Program-made: the position numbers and the translations under genes
From: Bacteroidales bacterium SW299
GTDB lineage: Bacteria > Bacteroidota > Bacteroidia > Bacteroidales > Bacteroidaceae
Reading direction: 5' to 3'
Length of the DNA: 64,000 nucleotides
Assembly (NCBI GenBank): GCA_019550975.1
Contig: SDWH01000019.1
Coordinates: 1 to 64,000 of the forward strand
Shown here: one piece after another, positions 20,256 to 29,905 of the stretch
Numbering within the stretch: the stretch's first letter is position 1
Layout of the letters: every line of letters starts with the position of its first letter
The notes under the pieces: model-generated
What the model saw: the letters and a program-made list of their open reading frames with translations, nothing else
Databases searched by the model: none
What the model was told of the DNA's origin: nothing

Positions 20256-21686
20256 TTAATTTAACTCACTGAGAGAAGTCCGCACATTGCTGTTCTTTGG
20301 GTAATAATAAGTCGGAGAAACCAGCTCCTCGTCGTATAATCCTTTACAAGCAGCATTACAATAAGATATTTGTGTTCCGTATTTATCAGGATTCAATGCA
20401 AAATACATGAAATACCCATATGTATCCCTTCTATTTCTCGCTGTACTTTCAATATCACTCGCAGTATATCGTTTATTTAATTCCACAGACATTCCACCAC
20501 ATTGTTTATATGTCATCCCGATTCCCGGATGAGCAACCAATCCATAGTCGCCAACCGCATAATCACAATATTCTCCCGGTGTAACACCATCGATAACATG
20601 AAGTTCATTCGAATACATATAACCTAAATTATAAAGTGACACAATCTTGTCAGGCATTGCAACCTTACATTCATACATCAATCGCGAACCAGCGTAATAC
20701 GATCTTCTTGCGAACCACGGATTGGACAAATCGGGAGCTGATGAATATTCATCATCAAAAGCCACACCGTCCAAATTGTAAGCATCACAATAAGCAGCCA
20801 GTTCACGGGCAAACTCACGAGCCCCCATATCGGAAAGCTGAGCCACACCTGCCTCATCGTGATTTCCAAGAATACTGATAATCACTTTCATTCCAGCCTT
20901 ACGGAGCGGCTGCAAATATTCCTCATTATTATCCAACAAGAACTGCACGTTGGGATTGTTAGACACGTACACCCGTTGCTTTTCAGCGTTCCAATTAATA
21001 TTAGCAGCAAACAGCACAACATGGTCAAAGAAATACTTTCCACTCGCTGTCACAAATTCCAAAGCATTAAGCGGATTTACATCATTCACTTCAAAATAAA
21101 CGACATTTTTAGGCGCATCTGCTCCTTTATCCGGGGTGGGCATACTCCGATAATCCTTTACAAGAAATACCATATGTCTGGCATCTTCCGGCAATATAAC
21201 ACCCTCGGTAGTCGTCGAAACGGCTAATGGAACAATATAGGTCTGATCTTCTTTCATACCTTCAAAGGCAGTTAATGTAACGCCAATATTCGGCAAAGTC
21301 TGATCATCCGGAGCAAGCACATAAGCACCATTATTCTCAAAACTTACATTTGCAGACGGAAACAGTTCAAAGTCAGTTCCATGCGCTGTATTATAAGTCT
21401 GGGCATAAGCCTCATCCACCTGAATCTTTATATCAACTCCTTTTTTCGGCCGTGTAGATAAACGAAACGTAATGTCTGTGGAATATTGATCGTTGCGCAT
21501 CTCTACTACCGAATTATTTTGAAGGGTAGTTCCGTCAATCAATTTCCCTTTAAGCTGTATTTCTTCTGCATACGGTGAAACACTATCCGACCTTACGATA
21601 GCATCTTCCTCACATGAAGTCATCAATGCCAGCACCGCCAACGGCAATGCTAAAAGGCTTCGTTTGATAGTATATGTCATATTCAT
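20256..21686 (-). CDS. GH18 endo-beta-N-acetylglucosaminidase lipoprotein
   Basis: A 476-residue surface lipoprotein: signal ending MTSC, then EED, which fits surface export. Residues about 40-190 form a DUF1735-type beta-sandwich. Residues about 195-470 are a GH18 barrel with the catalytic signature DGVAFDDE (Asp307, Asp311, Asp312, Glu313; Glu313 is the general acid). Length, domain order and motif position closely resemble BT3987 of B. thetaiotaomicron, which cleaves between the two core GlcNAc residues of high-mannose N-glycans. Its role would be to release the glycan from glycoproteins at the cell surface for SusCD uptake. It lies 23 bp before the BACON gene and 28 bp after the LamG gene. 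Confidence 0.93.
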   Translation of the reverse strand: MNMTYTIKRSLLALPLAVLALMTSCEEDAIVRSDSVSPYAEEIQLKGKLIDGTTLQNNSVVEMRNDQYSTDITFRLSTRPKKGVDIKIQVDEAYAQTYNTAHGTDFELFPSANVSFENNGAYVLAPDDQTLPNIGVTLTAFEGMKEDQTYIVPLAVSTTTEGVILPEDARHMVFLVKDYRSMPTPDKGADAPKNVVYFEVNDVNPLNALEFVTASGKYFFDHVVLFAANINWNAEKQRVYVSNNPNVQFLLDNNEEYLQPLRKAGMKVIISILGNHDEAGVAQLSDMGAREFARELAAYCDAYNLDGVAFDDEYSSAPDLSNPWFARRSYYAGSRLMYECKVAMPDKIVSLYNLGYMYSNELHVIDGVTPGEYCDYAVGDYGLVAHPGIGMTYKQCGGMSVELNKRYTASDIESTARNRRDTYGYFMYFALNPDKYGTQISYCNAACKGLYDEELVSPTYYYPKNSNVRTSLSELN

Positions 21687-21714
21687 ACTTCAAATTATAA
21701 AAATAGATAATAAA

Positions 21715-22902
21715 TCAGTTTCCACGCTCAGGCAATGCAACATTTGTCCACGTCAAGTCCTCATTAGCTGTGATGTCATTGCCATTGACTGTATTGTCCT
21801 TAACGACTTTTCCAGCACCTTCATTAAACTTCCAATAAGCCACCAGTCCCGGACTTGCAGGATCCACTTCATAAAAATGAGAAGCAATTTCTTCCTGCGT
21901 ACGCTGCACATTCCATATACGCACTTCAGAAATATCACCTTCCAGCCAACGTTCATCATTATAAGCACGACCGATAAAGCAACCGTTACTGCCACCTAGC
22001 AGGCTGACACGTCCAGCCGCCTCTTGATCACGAGCCACCTCTTCACCATTTGTATAAATAATACGATCTCCTGTAGTAGCGTCCCATACAACTGCAACAT
22101 GTACCCATTCATTCGTTGGAAGTCCTAATGCTGAGTTCCCTTCAGGGAAGTTTCCGTTTGGATTTACCAATTGTACTTGATTTTCCGGGAATCCACTATC
22201 TCCAATACGAACCAAGAAAGTACCTTCAATTCCAAAAATAGTACTCATGGCCTGCCCCTTTAAGCCATCTACCGTTCCAAAATCACGGACACGGATCAAT
22301 GCCTCAACCGTAATTGCAGACATATTAGTCACCAAATCACGACTAGCCCAATTAACAGGGAAATAATTTTGAGAAATGTCCGCCACCACATTAATCAATG
22401 ACGCTCCCTTGAACACAAAATAGGAAACTTTCTTTGAATCAAGCAAGCCTATACCTGTTACATCAGTCACTTCCACAGGCATTACATAAGTAGAATCAGA
22501 GTTCAATGTTTCCAAATTAACAAAAGATACAGTTACCGGATTCGACTTTGTCGCACCGGCATCAATAGTAGCCACCGGTGATTCTATCACACATTTGTTT
22601 TCCGGCAAAGGCAAAGCCATTCCTCCATAAAGAGAATTATATACAGACACTTTTGACGGAGCTGCAACGAAACGTCCTGTAACAGTTGTTGCAGCTTCAA
22701 GAGCCGTAGCCAAATACAAATCGCGAGATGCTGTTGAAGCCTCTGCTCCTTCCTTAAAAACAAAGTCATTCACAGGGTTCTCCATATCCACGAAGAGCTT
22801 GTTGTCGAAATGATGCTCATTCAATTCGTCGTTTGTCTTACATCCGCAAACGGCAATTGATGCAAAAGCGAGAGCAATTATATTCAGTTTTTTCAGTTTC
22901 AT
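21715..22902 (-). CDS. DUF1735/LamG-domain surface lipoprotein
   Basis: A 395-residue lipoprotein (signal ending AVCGC). The N-terminal part (about 30-170) is a DUF1735-like sandwich; the C-terminal part (about 185-390) is a LamG/concanavalin A-like fold, seen in EALIRVRDFGTVDG, EWVHVAVVWDATTGDRIIYTNGE and LEGDISEVRIWNVQRTQEEI. Such proteins sit beside GH18 endoglycosidases in Bacteroides N-glycan loci and are thought to bind glycan at the surface. There are no hydrolase residues. It lies 24 bp after the GH18-like gene in the susC operon. Confidence 0.85.
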   Translation of the reverse strand: MKLKKLNIIALAFASIAVCGCKTNDELNEHHFDNKLFVDMENPVNDFVFKEGAEASTASRDLYLATALEAATTVTGRFVAAPSKVSVYNSLYGGMALPLPENKCVIESPVATIDAGATKSNPVTVSFVNLETLNSDSTYVMPVEVTDVTGIGLLDSKKVSYFVFKGASLINVVADISQNYFPVNWASRDLVTNMSAITVEALIRVRDFGTVDGLKGQAMSTIFGIEGTFLVRIGDSGFPENQVQLVNPNGNFPEGNSALGLPTNEWVHVAVVWDATTGDRIIYTNGEEVARDQEAAGRVSLLGGSNGCFIGRAYNDERWLEGDISEVRIWNVQRTQEEIASHFYEVDPASPGLVAYWKFNEGAGKVVKDNTVNGNDITANEDLTWTNVALPERGN

Positions 22903-22926
22903 AGTTCTTTATCCGTTAGAATTTGA

Positions 22927-24036
22927 CTAATTCATGATTTGCAACGCCTGACGAATATGCCCGTAAGTATATTCGCGCTGGAAGTAATCATCCCTTACAT
23001 TGTCTACGCAAAGACCGGCCTTTTCAAAAGTACCTTGTGAAGATATCACTGCATAAGCAGCACCTATCACTGCATAAACCTTAGTTCCATCCTCATTTGT
23101 CCCGTTGAAATAGCCGTCCGTTGCCTTTTCATCAGCAAGATCAGGTATTGTCACTCCGAAAACGATACGGTCGGCAGGCACACCTTCGGTCAACTGCATT
23201 TCGGCATTCCATATCACATCATCCGAAGAAACAGCGTCAAGCATCGGGATAACAATATAATCCGCATAACTGAAAATGGAAGCGTCCATTATATTGGACG
23301 TGTATCCCTCAAATATGAATACAGCATCCTGATGGCTTTCCGCCCACGTCTTGATTTTTCCAAAGAATGTTGCCTGACGTGCCTGCAGCTGTGCTTTCTC
23401 TGCTTCAGGCATACCTACCGGTGATGCAGGATTTGAATAAACTACCTGAATGCCATCGTATCCGTACTTGTCATACAAAGCCAACAGGCTGTCTACATAC
23501 TGATTGCACACTTCCGTAAAGCGGTCGGCTTCCGGCTCTGCCGGCTGTTCTGCCTCACCTCCTTCTTCAGCCTGACTTTCTGACTCCTCTTGAGAAGCGT
23601 CGTTCTCAGCTTCTTCTCTGTCCAGAATAGCCTGAAGAGCAGCTTCTACATCAGTATAGCTGACTGCATACAAAGTGCGGGTGCCCTTCTGCTCGCGTAT
23701 TTCAGCCATTTCCTGCTCTGTAACCGGGTTCAGGCTGTCTGCCGCCTGCAAGACAACAAAGTCCGTGCTGTCGGGAAGCGCAGAAATACGGTCGCCCTGT
23801 CCTCCTACAGTATACCCGCTATTGTCAAACTTCGCTATCAATATCTTGTGGGGGTTCTGCTTATACTCCCTCAGCAAGTTCAAGTATGCGTTATAAGCTT
23901 CCGGATCCTGTTCCGACGGAAGAGTGTAGTTATAGTCCAAGCTCTCCACATCTGTCCAGTCTGAACATGACGATACAACCGGAACAACGAACGCAGCCAG
24001 CGCAAAGCTTTTGATCAGTTTTTTATAGTTGTTCAT
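22927..24036 (-). CDS. GH18-like lipoprotein lacking catalytic acids
   Basis: A 369-residue lipoprotein (signal ending VSSC, then SDWTD). The fold pattern is GH18: KILIAKFDNSG, RTLYAVSYTDVEAAL and the strand-4 region YGYDGIQVVYSN. Where active enzymes have DxxDxDxE, this protein reads DGIQVVYS, so the catalytic Asp and Glu are missing. A Glu-rich low-complexity insert (about residues 148-177) interrupts the barrel. It is probably a surface glycan-binding protein derived from an endoglycosidase. The start at 24036 is an ATG; the longer frame to 24045 would start at TTG. It follows SusD by 26 bp in the operon. Confidence 0.8.
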   Translation of the reverse strand: MNNYKKLIKSFALAAFVVPVVSSCSDWTDVESLDYNYTLPSEQDPEAYNAYLNLLREYKQNPHKILIAKFDNSGYTVGGQGDRISALPDSTDFVVLQAADSLNPVTEQEMAEIREQKGTRTLYAVSYTDVEAALQAILDREEAENDASQEESESQAEEGGEAEQPAEPEADRFTEVCNQYVDSLLALYDKYGYDGIQVVYSNPASPVGMPEAEKAQLQARQATFFGKIKTWAESHQDAVFIFEGYTSNIMDASIFSYADYIVIPMLDAVSSDDVIWNAEMQLTEGVPADRIVFGVTIPDLADEKATDGYFNGTNEDGTKVYAVIGAAYAVISSQGTFEKAGLCVDNVRDDYFQREYTYGHIRQALQIMN

Positions 24037-24062
24037 AATCTTCAAATTTTAAAGGTTCAAGT

Positions 24063-25646
24063 TTACTTTTTGCAAGCCCACCATACATCAGTAGCCATAT
24101 TGTCCGGACCATTCAGGTAATTGTCACGTGCATATTGAACGTTTTCCTGATTATTGGTGTTTTCTTCTGTAGGATAAGGCATCCGGCGCACTCCGCGGTT
24201 GCTGTCAACCACGCCTCCACTCTTGTTTCCTGTAGCAGTAGCAGGTATCAGATGAGGATATCCCGTGCGGCGATAATCTGCCCACGCCTCATTGCCCAGC
24301 ATCCAGTTGGCAATCCACTTCTGCGTAATGATGCGTTCCTGCTTTTCTTCAACGGTAGCGCTTTCATCCCATTTGATTGTGATGTCGCTGATTGTGCTGG
24401 AATATGAATTAGCTCCGGCTGGATCTGTATAAGTTTCAGGCACGCTCGTGTCATCAGCCAAATATTCGTCAGCACCGGTAGCTCCCCACTGCTCAAATGA
24501 CAGACGTACACCCTGCTCGTAGAAGCTCTGTGCAGTTCCACCCAGATCAAAGCCGAACACCGCCACACCTTCTGCACGAAGGAAAGCAACTTCTGCTGCA
24601 TTCATCCACTGAACCGGATCTCCGGCAGAGATGTTTATTGCCGAATATTTTGAGAAATATTGGCTTGCAGACGAACCACGGTCTATGCTGCGGCGAAGCC
24701 CCACAAACGTGTTCTGGTTCCAGGCACCGTCTTCATTCTTAAAATAGCTGGCACGACGGTTATCCTTGTAACCGTTCATATAGCAGACGATATCTGCCGA
24801 AGGCCGGCTTTCATCACCGTTATAGTTAATAACAGTAAACAAAGAATTGGTAATAGTTCCAAAATAATGCCATGCAGCATTGTCTTCGTTCTCTTCAATC
24901 ACTCCAAATTCGTGTTTGACTGCGCTTTCCGCCATTTCCTTGGCCTTGGTCGGGTTCGCATAAGAAATACGCATCGCCAGACGCAGCTTCAACGAGTTAG
25001 CAAACTTAATCCACTGCTGAACGTTTCCGCTATATACAAAGTCTGCACTCGGAACCAAAGCAGCATCCTTATTTTCGGTCAGCGTAACGATTGCGCTGTC
25101 CAATTCGTTGAAAAACGTATCATACACCTTTTCCTGCGAATCATAAGGCACTGTAATCTTTCCTTCTTCTCCAATCTGAGAATAAGGAATCGCTCCATAC
25201 GCATCTGTAACACGGCTCATTGCAGCGACCTTGATCACCATAGCTATCGCATACGGAACAGGATTCTCCGTTGTCTGGGAAACGAGTTTCACGGTGTTGA
25301 GATTCGGATACAATTGCGGGATAATCCGGTCGCTTATCAAAAACACGCGAGTCCAGTCATTCGTTGCATTGAAGTTTCCAATTGATGAAGGCCAGGCTCC
25401 GGAGTCAGCAAAATATCCGCCACAAGTACCTCCCAGCAAACAGTCGGTAAACTGCGCCGTATTATTATCATCCGATATCACTGTCCCAGCCAAATTACTC
25501 ATAGCGGACCCAAGCGCATAGTCATCCGGATTCAAGTCACCCGGCTGATAAGGATCGGAGTTGATGTCGATGTATTTGTCAGTACAAGAAAAACTTCCCA
25601 AAGCCAAAGCACCGCACATCAATGTATTAAAAATATATCTTTTCAT
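24063..25646 (-). CDS. SusD-like glycan-binding lipoprotein
   Basis: A 527-residue outer-membrane lipoprotein (signal ending SFSC, then TDKYIDINSDP). Helical repeats and WIKFANSLKLRLAMRISY place it in the SusD-like group typified by Pfam SusD-like_2. SusD proteins cap their SusC partner and present oligosaccharide to it. It follows susC by 13 bp. Given the GH18/GH92 neighbours, the ligand is probably a high-mannose N-glycan (inference). Confidence 0.93.
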   Translation of the reverse strand: MKRYIFNTLMCGALALGSFSCTDKYIDINSDPYQPGDLNPDDYALGSAMSNLAGTVISDDNNTAQFTDCLLGGTCGGYFADSGAWPSSIGNFNATNDWTRVFLISDRIIPQLYPNLNTVKLVSQTTENPVPYAIAMVIKVAAMSRVTDAYGAIPYSQIGEEGKITVPYDSQEKVYDTFFNELDSAIVTLTENKDAALVPSADFVYSGNVQQWIKFANSLKLRLAMRISYANPTKAKEMAESAVKHEFGVIEENEDNAAWHYFGTITNSLFTVINYNGDESRPSADIVCYMNGYKDNRRASYFKNEDGAWNQNTFVGLRRSIDRGSSASQYFSKYSAINISAGDPVQWMNAAEVAFLRAEGVAVFGFDLGGTAQSFYEQGVRLSFEQWGATGADEYLADDTSVPETYTDPAGANSYSSTISDITIKWDESATVEEKQERIITQKWIANWMLGNEAWADYRRTGYPHLIPATATGNKSGGVVDSNRGVRRMPYPTEENTNNQENVQYARDNYLNGPDNMATDVWWACKK

Positions 25647-25659
25647 ACCTATCTACTTA

Positions 25660-28600
25660 TTAAAATTTAAAACTAACATTTACACCTATGTTGCGCAATG
25701 CAGGCATCATGAAATAGTCGATACCTTGATAGAAATTATCGGTAGAAGCCACAGCTTCCGGATCGAACGGAGCTTTGTTGTAAATCATCCAAAGATTGCG
25801 TCCAACCAGTGAGATGCGGATGTCACAAATATCACGAAGCATCTTTCTAGGGAATGTATACCCGAACGAAACTTCCTGCAAGCGGACATTGGTAGCCGAA
25901 TAAGTATAGTATTGCGGGACAGCAGTACCTGCAGCCAACACATTATACCAATTTTCAGGAGCTATCCGGCCTCCGTCGTTGATGCCGACATAACCCAAGT
26001 CACGTGCGGCGGCAGTAGCCTCCGAAACGCCATAATAATCAAGAATAGCCTGTGTACGTGAGAATACGACACCACCCAAACGGGCAGAAATCATGAATCC
26101 CAGGTTGAAGTTGTTCCAACTGAAATTGTTTCTCCATGCAAGATTGCCTTTAGGCAGCACGCTTCCCAGTTTGATATAGTTTTTAGGATCGCTGATAGTC
26201 TGTGTCGCCACATTGCCGTTCTGGTCAACATAAATCCTTCCCTGATCGTCACGGGCCAAATCGATCTGCGAATAAAGGTCGCCCATCGTGCCTCCTTCAC
26301 GAAGCAGGAAACGGGCTTCTCCCAATCCTCCCATATCCAGCTGGTCTACAGAGAATATTTCACCGGTAGCCGGGTTGACGGCATTGTCTGCCAATGTAAG
26401 GATCTTGTTGCGGTTCATTGAATAAGTGAAGCCTGTATCCCATGTAAACTTGTTCCATGTATTCTGGTAGTTCAAAGACAGTTCGACACCCTGGTTGCGC
26501 ACAGCACCGGTCTGAATATAGATGGCAGAATAACCGCTGACAGACAATCTCGGATTGAATGTCTGGTTCTTGGTCTTTGCATTATAATAAGTAACATCCA
26601 GATCGAAATTCTTCAGGAAACGCATGGTCAAACCAACTTCAAACGATTCGGTACGCTCCGGTTTCAAATTGTACATCGGATATTGGGTAGTAATGCTCCA
26701 CTGGTTGCCGTTCCATTCGTAACGCGGGTTGGCAAGATAACGCTGGAAAGGAGTACCTACCGATGCCCATGAACCGCGGATTTTCAGATAAGACAAATAG
26801 TCCTTATTCAAATTCGGCATCAGTTCAGACAAAAGCACAGAGGCTCCCACTGAAGGATAGAAGAACGACTTGCTTGTTGATTTCGGACCGGCAAGCTGTG
26901 AAGGCCAGTCATTGCGTCCAGTCAATGTCAGATAGTAAGTGCTCTTATAGCCGATTTCGGCAGAAGCAAAAATAGACTGTGTCTGTTCACGGTAACCGGT
27001 CTGCAAGCGCGTGCTGGTACTGCTCAAGTTCTGGATATTGAACCAGTTGGTCAATCCGACAGGCTCTCCGGAGAATTTGTCGGTACCGTCGGCAATAGGA
27101 CCGCGCACCTGAACTGCATCCTCACGAACATCAGAAATAGAAGCACCTATATTTGCAGAAAGTGACCAGTCTGTTCCGAACGTTTTATTGATGTTCACCA
27201 GGAAGTCGGCATAAAGCTGTTTGTCCTGCGTCCGTGTGATGCTATAAAGTCCTCTGCTGGAACCCTCGGTCAGCTGGTCGTTGGTTGAAGCATAAAATTT
27301 CTCTGTATAGTCGTTGGTCGAGTTATCCAGACGCACACGCCCCGAAACACTCAGCCAGTCCAGAATCTCATAGCTCAATCCGGCATTCAGCATATAACGG
27401 TCCTTCTTGTTTTCGCGCAAGTTGCGGTAATTGATCCAATACGGATTCTGCATTGTCATTCCCGCGTCGCCAACCGGCCAATATTGCGTGTAAATTTTGC
27501 GTGCGGGGTCATACCGCTCATACATTCGGATATCTTCCCAGTCGTTTCCGCGCGGGAAAATATAAGCACCCACAATCGGGTTATTGTATACACCTTGATT
27601 TGTCATGTTCCGGTCGTTCTGCAAAACATAGCTGGCGCCGATATCCAGTTTCATCTTATCGTTAAGGAACGATGTAGTATTTCGCACCGTAAAGTTATAG
27701 CGGTTATACTTATTGTTGGGCACGATACCTTTTGAATTGACAGCTGCAGCCGAAGCGTATGTCTGGTTCTTTTCCGTACCGGTAGATAGAGAAACACTTT
27801 CCGTACCGATTATACCTGTTTGAAAATAATCGTTTTTCGGATCATAGCCGTAATAACTGTCCGCTGTCAGACGAGCTCCCCAACTGCGGTCGCCGGAAAT
27901 AGAATACGCGCCCCCGGTACCCGTTCCGTATCTGTTTTGAAATTCAGGCATCACAAACGGAGTGGAGAACTCAGTATTGCTGCTTACCGTAATGCTCAGT
28001 TTTCCTTCCTTACCTTTCTTTGTAGTGATGACAATGGCACCGTTGGCTGCATCCGAACCATAAAGAGCCGCAGCCGCCGCACCTGTCAGCACAGACATTG
28101 ACTCGATATCTTCCGGGTTGATGTCCGCAATCGGTTCAGAACTACCTTTTGAATCGAATTCCGTTCCACCTCCTTCGCTTGAACGTCCGGTAAACATCGG
28201 CACACCGTCAATCACATACAGTGCATTAGACGACTGCATGATTGATTTTGTACCACGCATCACAACTTTTGAGATACCGCCCACGCCGGAAGATGAGGCG
28301 TTGATATTTACACCAGCCACCTTACCGCTCAAGGCATTGACAAAATTCACATCCTTATTCGTAGTGATTGCGTCCGACTTCACTTCCTGCACATTATAAG
28401 AAAGCGCCTTCTCCGCACGTTTGATACCTAATGCAGTAACGACAACTTCATCCAGAATCTCAGAATCCTCCCGCATTGTCAGATTAATGGAAGCCTGGCC
28501 AGATACGGGCATTTCAGTTGATTTATAGCCAATGTAGGAAAATTGAAGCGTTGCGTTCTCAGGAACAGTCAGCGTATAGTTTCCGTCAAAATCGGTGATA

Positions 28601-29064
28601 GTTCCGTTTGTCGTTCCTTTCTCCAGCACCGACACACCGATCAGCGGCTCGCCATTAGCATCCACAATCCTTCCTGATACTTGTTTGGTCTTTTTCCCTT
28701 CTTGCTTGACAGATGAAGATTCACTTTCCCGCTTTGACAAATAAACGACATTTTCATCTATACGATATGAAATGTCTTTTCCGGCCAGAGCTTTCTCCAG
28801 CACTTCATTGATGGACGCATCCTTCACATTCACAGCCTCAACAGGAACCGACTCCACTTCATCATCGTAAAAAAAACGATACTTTGATTGAGATTGAATT
28901 TGCTTGATCATCGTCCCCACCGTAGAGTTCGACAAAGCAAGATTCAGTTGTGCCGATACGAACTGCGTCGGAACAGTGAGCATAGCCGCAACCACCATTG
29001 CTCGAATCAACGAGCGATTGCACGAGTTTTTGCTTCTCATACTGAACTTTTTAAGGTTACACAT
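25660..29064 (-). CDS. SusC-like TonB-dependent transporter with STN signalling domain
   Basis: A 1134-residue outer-membrane porin. Order: signal peptide (ending FVSAQ, about residue 39), STN secretin/TonB N-terminal domain (about 45-115), carboxypeptidase-regulatory-like domain (about 127-212), plug (about 220-340), then a large beta-barrel ending in the aromatic NVSFKF. The STN domain is the mark of transporters that signal through FecR to an ECF sigma factor; both are encoded in this locus. It heads the operon with SusD, two binding lipoproteins, GH18 and BACON protein. Its ECF-type promoter is at 29115-29144, giving positive feedback on substrate import. Confidence 0.96.
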   Translation of the reverse strand: MCNLKKFSMRSKNSCNRSLIRAMVVAAMLTVPTQFVSAQLNLALSNSTVGTMIKQIQSQSKYRFFYDDEVESVPVEAVNVKDASINEVLEKALAGKDISYRIDENVVYLSKRESESSSVKQEGKKTKQVSGRIVDANGEPLIGVSVLEKGTTNGTITDFDGNYTLTVPENATLQFSYIGYKSTEMPVSGQASINLTMREDSEILDEVVVTALGIKRAEKALSYNVQEVKSDAITTNKDVNFVNALSGKVAGVNINASSSGVGGISKVVMRGTKSIMQSSNALYVIDGVPMFTGRSSEGGGTEFDSKGSSEPIADINPEDIESMSVLTGAAAAALYGSDAANGAIVITTKKGKEGKLSITVSSNTEFSTPFVMPEFQNRYGTGTGGAYSISGDRSWGARLTADSYYGYDPKNDYFQTGIIGTESVSLSTGTEKNQTYASAAAVNSKGIVPNNKYNRYNFTVRNTTSFLNDKMKLDIGASYVLQNDRNMTNQGVYNNPIVGAYIFPRGNDWEDIRMYERYDPARKIYTQYWPVGDAGMTMQNPYWINYRNLRENKKDRYMLNAGLSYEILDWLSVSGRVRLDNSTNDYTEKFYASTNDQLTEGSSRGLYSITRTQDKQLYADFLVNINKTFGTDWSLSANIGASISDVREDAVQVRGPIADGTDKFSGEPVGLTNWFNIQNLSSTSTRLQTGYREQTQSIFASAEIGYKSTYYLTLTGRNDWPSQLAGPKSTSKSFFYPSVGASVLLSELMPNLNKDYLSYLKIRGSWASVGTPFQRYLANPRYEWNGNQWSITTQYPMYNLKPERTESFEVGLTMRFLKNFDLDVTYYNAKTKNQTFNPRLSVSGYSAIYIQTGAVRNQGVELSLNYQNTWNKFTWDTGFTYSMNRNKILTLADNAVNPATGEIFSVDQLDMGGLGEARFLLREGGTMGDLYSQIDLARDDQGRIYVDQNGNVATQTISDPKNYIKLGSVLPKGNLAWRNNFSWNNFNLGFMISARLGGVVFSRTQAILDYYGVSEATAAARDLGYVGINDGGRIAPENWYNVLAAGTAVPQYYTYSATNVRLQEVSFGYTFPRKMLRDICDIRISLVGRNLWMIYNKAPFDPEAVASTDNFYQGIDYFMMPALRNIGVNVSFKF

Positions 29065-29114
29065 TACGTTTAATTTATTATTTTTACGAGTTATTCCGTT
29101 TAGGATAACACTAT

Positions 29115-29144
29115 TATAACATAGAGGACGGGAAAAACACTTAC
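29115..29144 (-). promoter_or_regulatory. ECF-type promoter of the susC operon
   Basis: On the minus strand: GTAAGTGTTTTT (29144-29133), 12 nt, GTTATA (29120-29115), 51 nt before the susC start. Both boxes and the spacing are identical to those in front of the sigma gene at 29876-29905. The box-start to box-start distance of 24 nt fits the geometry of ECF promoters. Confidence 0.78.
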
Positions 29145-29237
29145 TTCTGAGATGAACTTTTTTGGGAAATTCCCTTATTTGTCTTAGACCCTATCGTTTA
29201 AAAATGCAGACATCAGAACCTTACAGACACCGAAATC

Positions 29238-29810
29238 TTACCGGCTAAAAATATTCGAAAAGAAAACGAGGAGAAGTAAATATCCGTGCAGATGCGAAAG
29301 GCGTTCGCGCAAGATTTTAAGTGCCTTATACATATGTGCTTCTACCGTGCGCAAGGAAATACTCAGCGTATCCGCAATATCCTTATTCTTCATATCATAA
29401 AGATAACTCAACTTGAACACCTCCCTGCATTTTTCAGGCAAACCGTTGATTGCCTGAAAAATTTCCTGACGAAGCTCACGATTTTCGATACGCCTGATCA
29501 CTTCAGACTGATCCGGCTGATAATATTCGAGCTTTTTTTTCATCAGTTCAGCTTCTTCAGCCGTATAATTCTCTACGACAGCCTTATGATTGAGCACATT
29601 AATGGCACGAGTATAAACAGAACGGTAAAGAAAAGACTGAATCTGACCGCCGAGTTCAACGGTATCCTTACGCTTCCATATTTCCAAAAACACGTCCTGT
29701 ACTATATCTTCCGCATCGTCTTCCCCAACAAGACGCGCAGCATAGAATGACAGTCCGGCATAATAGCGTCGGAATAAAGTTCTGTATTTTTCTTCAAACT
29801 CATTTTCCAT
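29238..29810 (-). CDS. ECF-family RNA polymerase sigma factor
   Basis: A 190-residue sigma factor. Region 2 covers about residues 10-75, with the motif DAEDIVQDVFLEIWKRK; region 4 covers about 125-175, with a helix-turn-helix in KDIADTLSISLRTVEAHMYKAL. There are no extra domains. It lies 173 bp upstream of the STN-SusC gene, the standard arrangement for Bacteroides sigma/anti-sigma PULs, but the anti-sigma gene is not adjacent (see 14955). An identical ECF-type promoter upstream suggests self-activation. Length fits the family (160-200). Confidence 0.95.
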   Translation of the reverse strand: MENEFEEKYRTLFRRYYAGLSFYAARLVGEDDAEDIVQDVFLEIWKRKDTVELGGQIQSFLYRSVYTRAINVLNHKAVVENYTAEEAELMKKKLEYYQPDQSEVIRRIENRELRQEIFQAINGLPEKCREVFKLSYLYDMKNKDIADTLSISLRTVEAHMYKALKILRERLSHLHGYLLLLVFFSNIFSR

Positions 29811-29875
29811 TTTCCCATTCAGCCTATTGTACTAGTTATGCAAGATAGACATGTGTTTTCTCCTGCATTATATTA

Positions 29876-29905
29876 TATAACATTCAGGAAACAAAAAACA
29901 CTTAC
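29876..29905 (-). promoter_or_regulatory. ECF-type promoter of the sigma gene
   Basis: On the minus strand: GTAAGTGTTTTT (29905-29894), 12 nt, GTTATA (29881-29876), 66 nt before the start codon. It is an exact match in both boxes to the susC promoter, which implies autoregulation. Confidence 0.75.
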
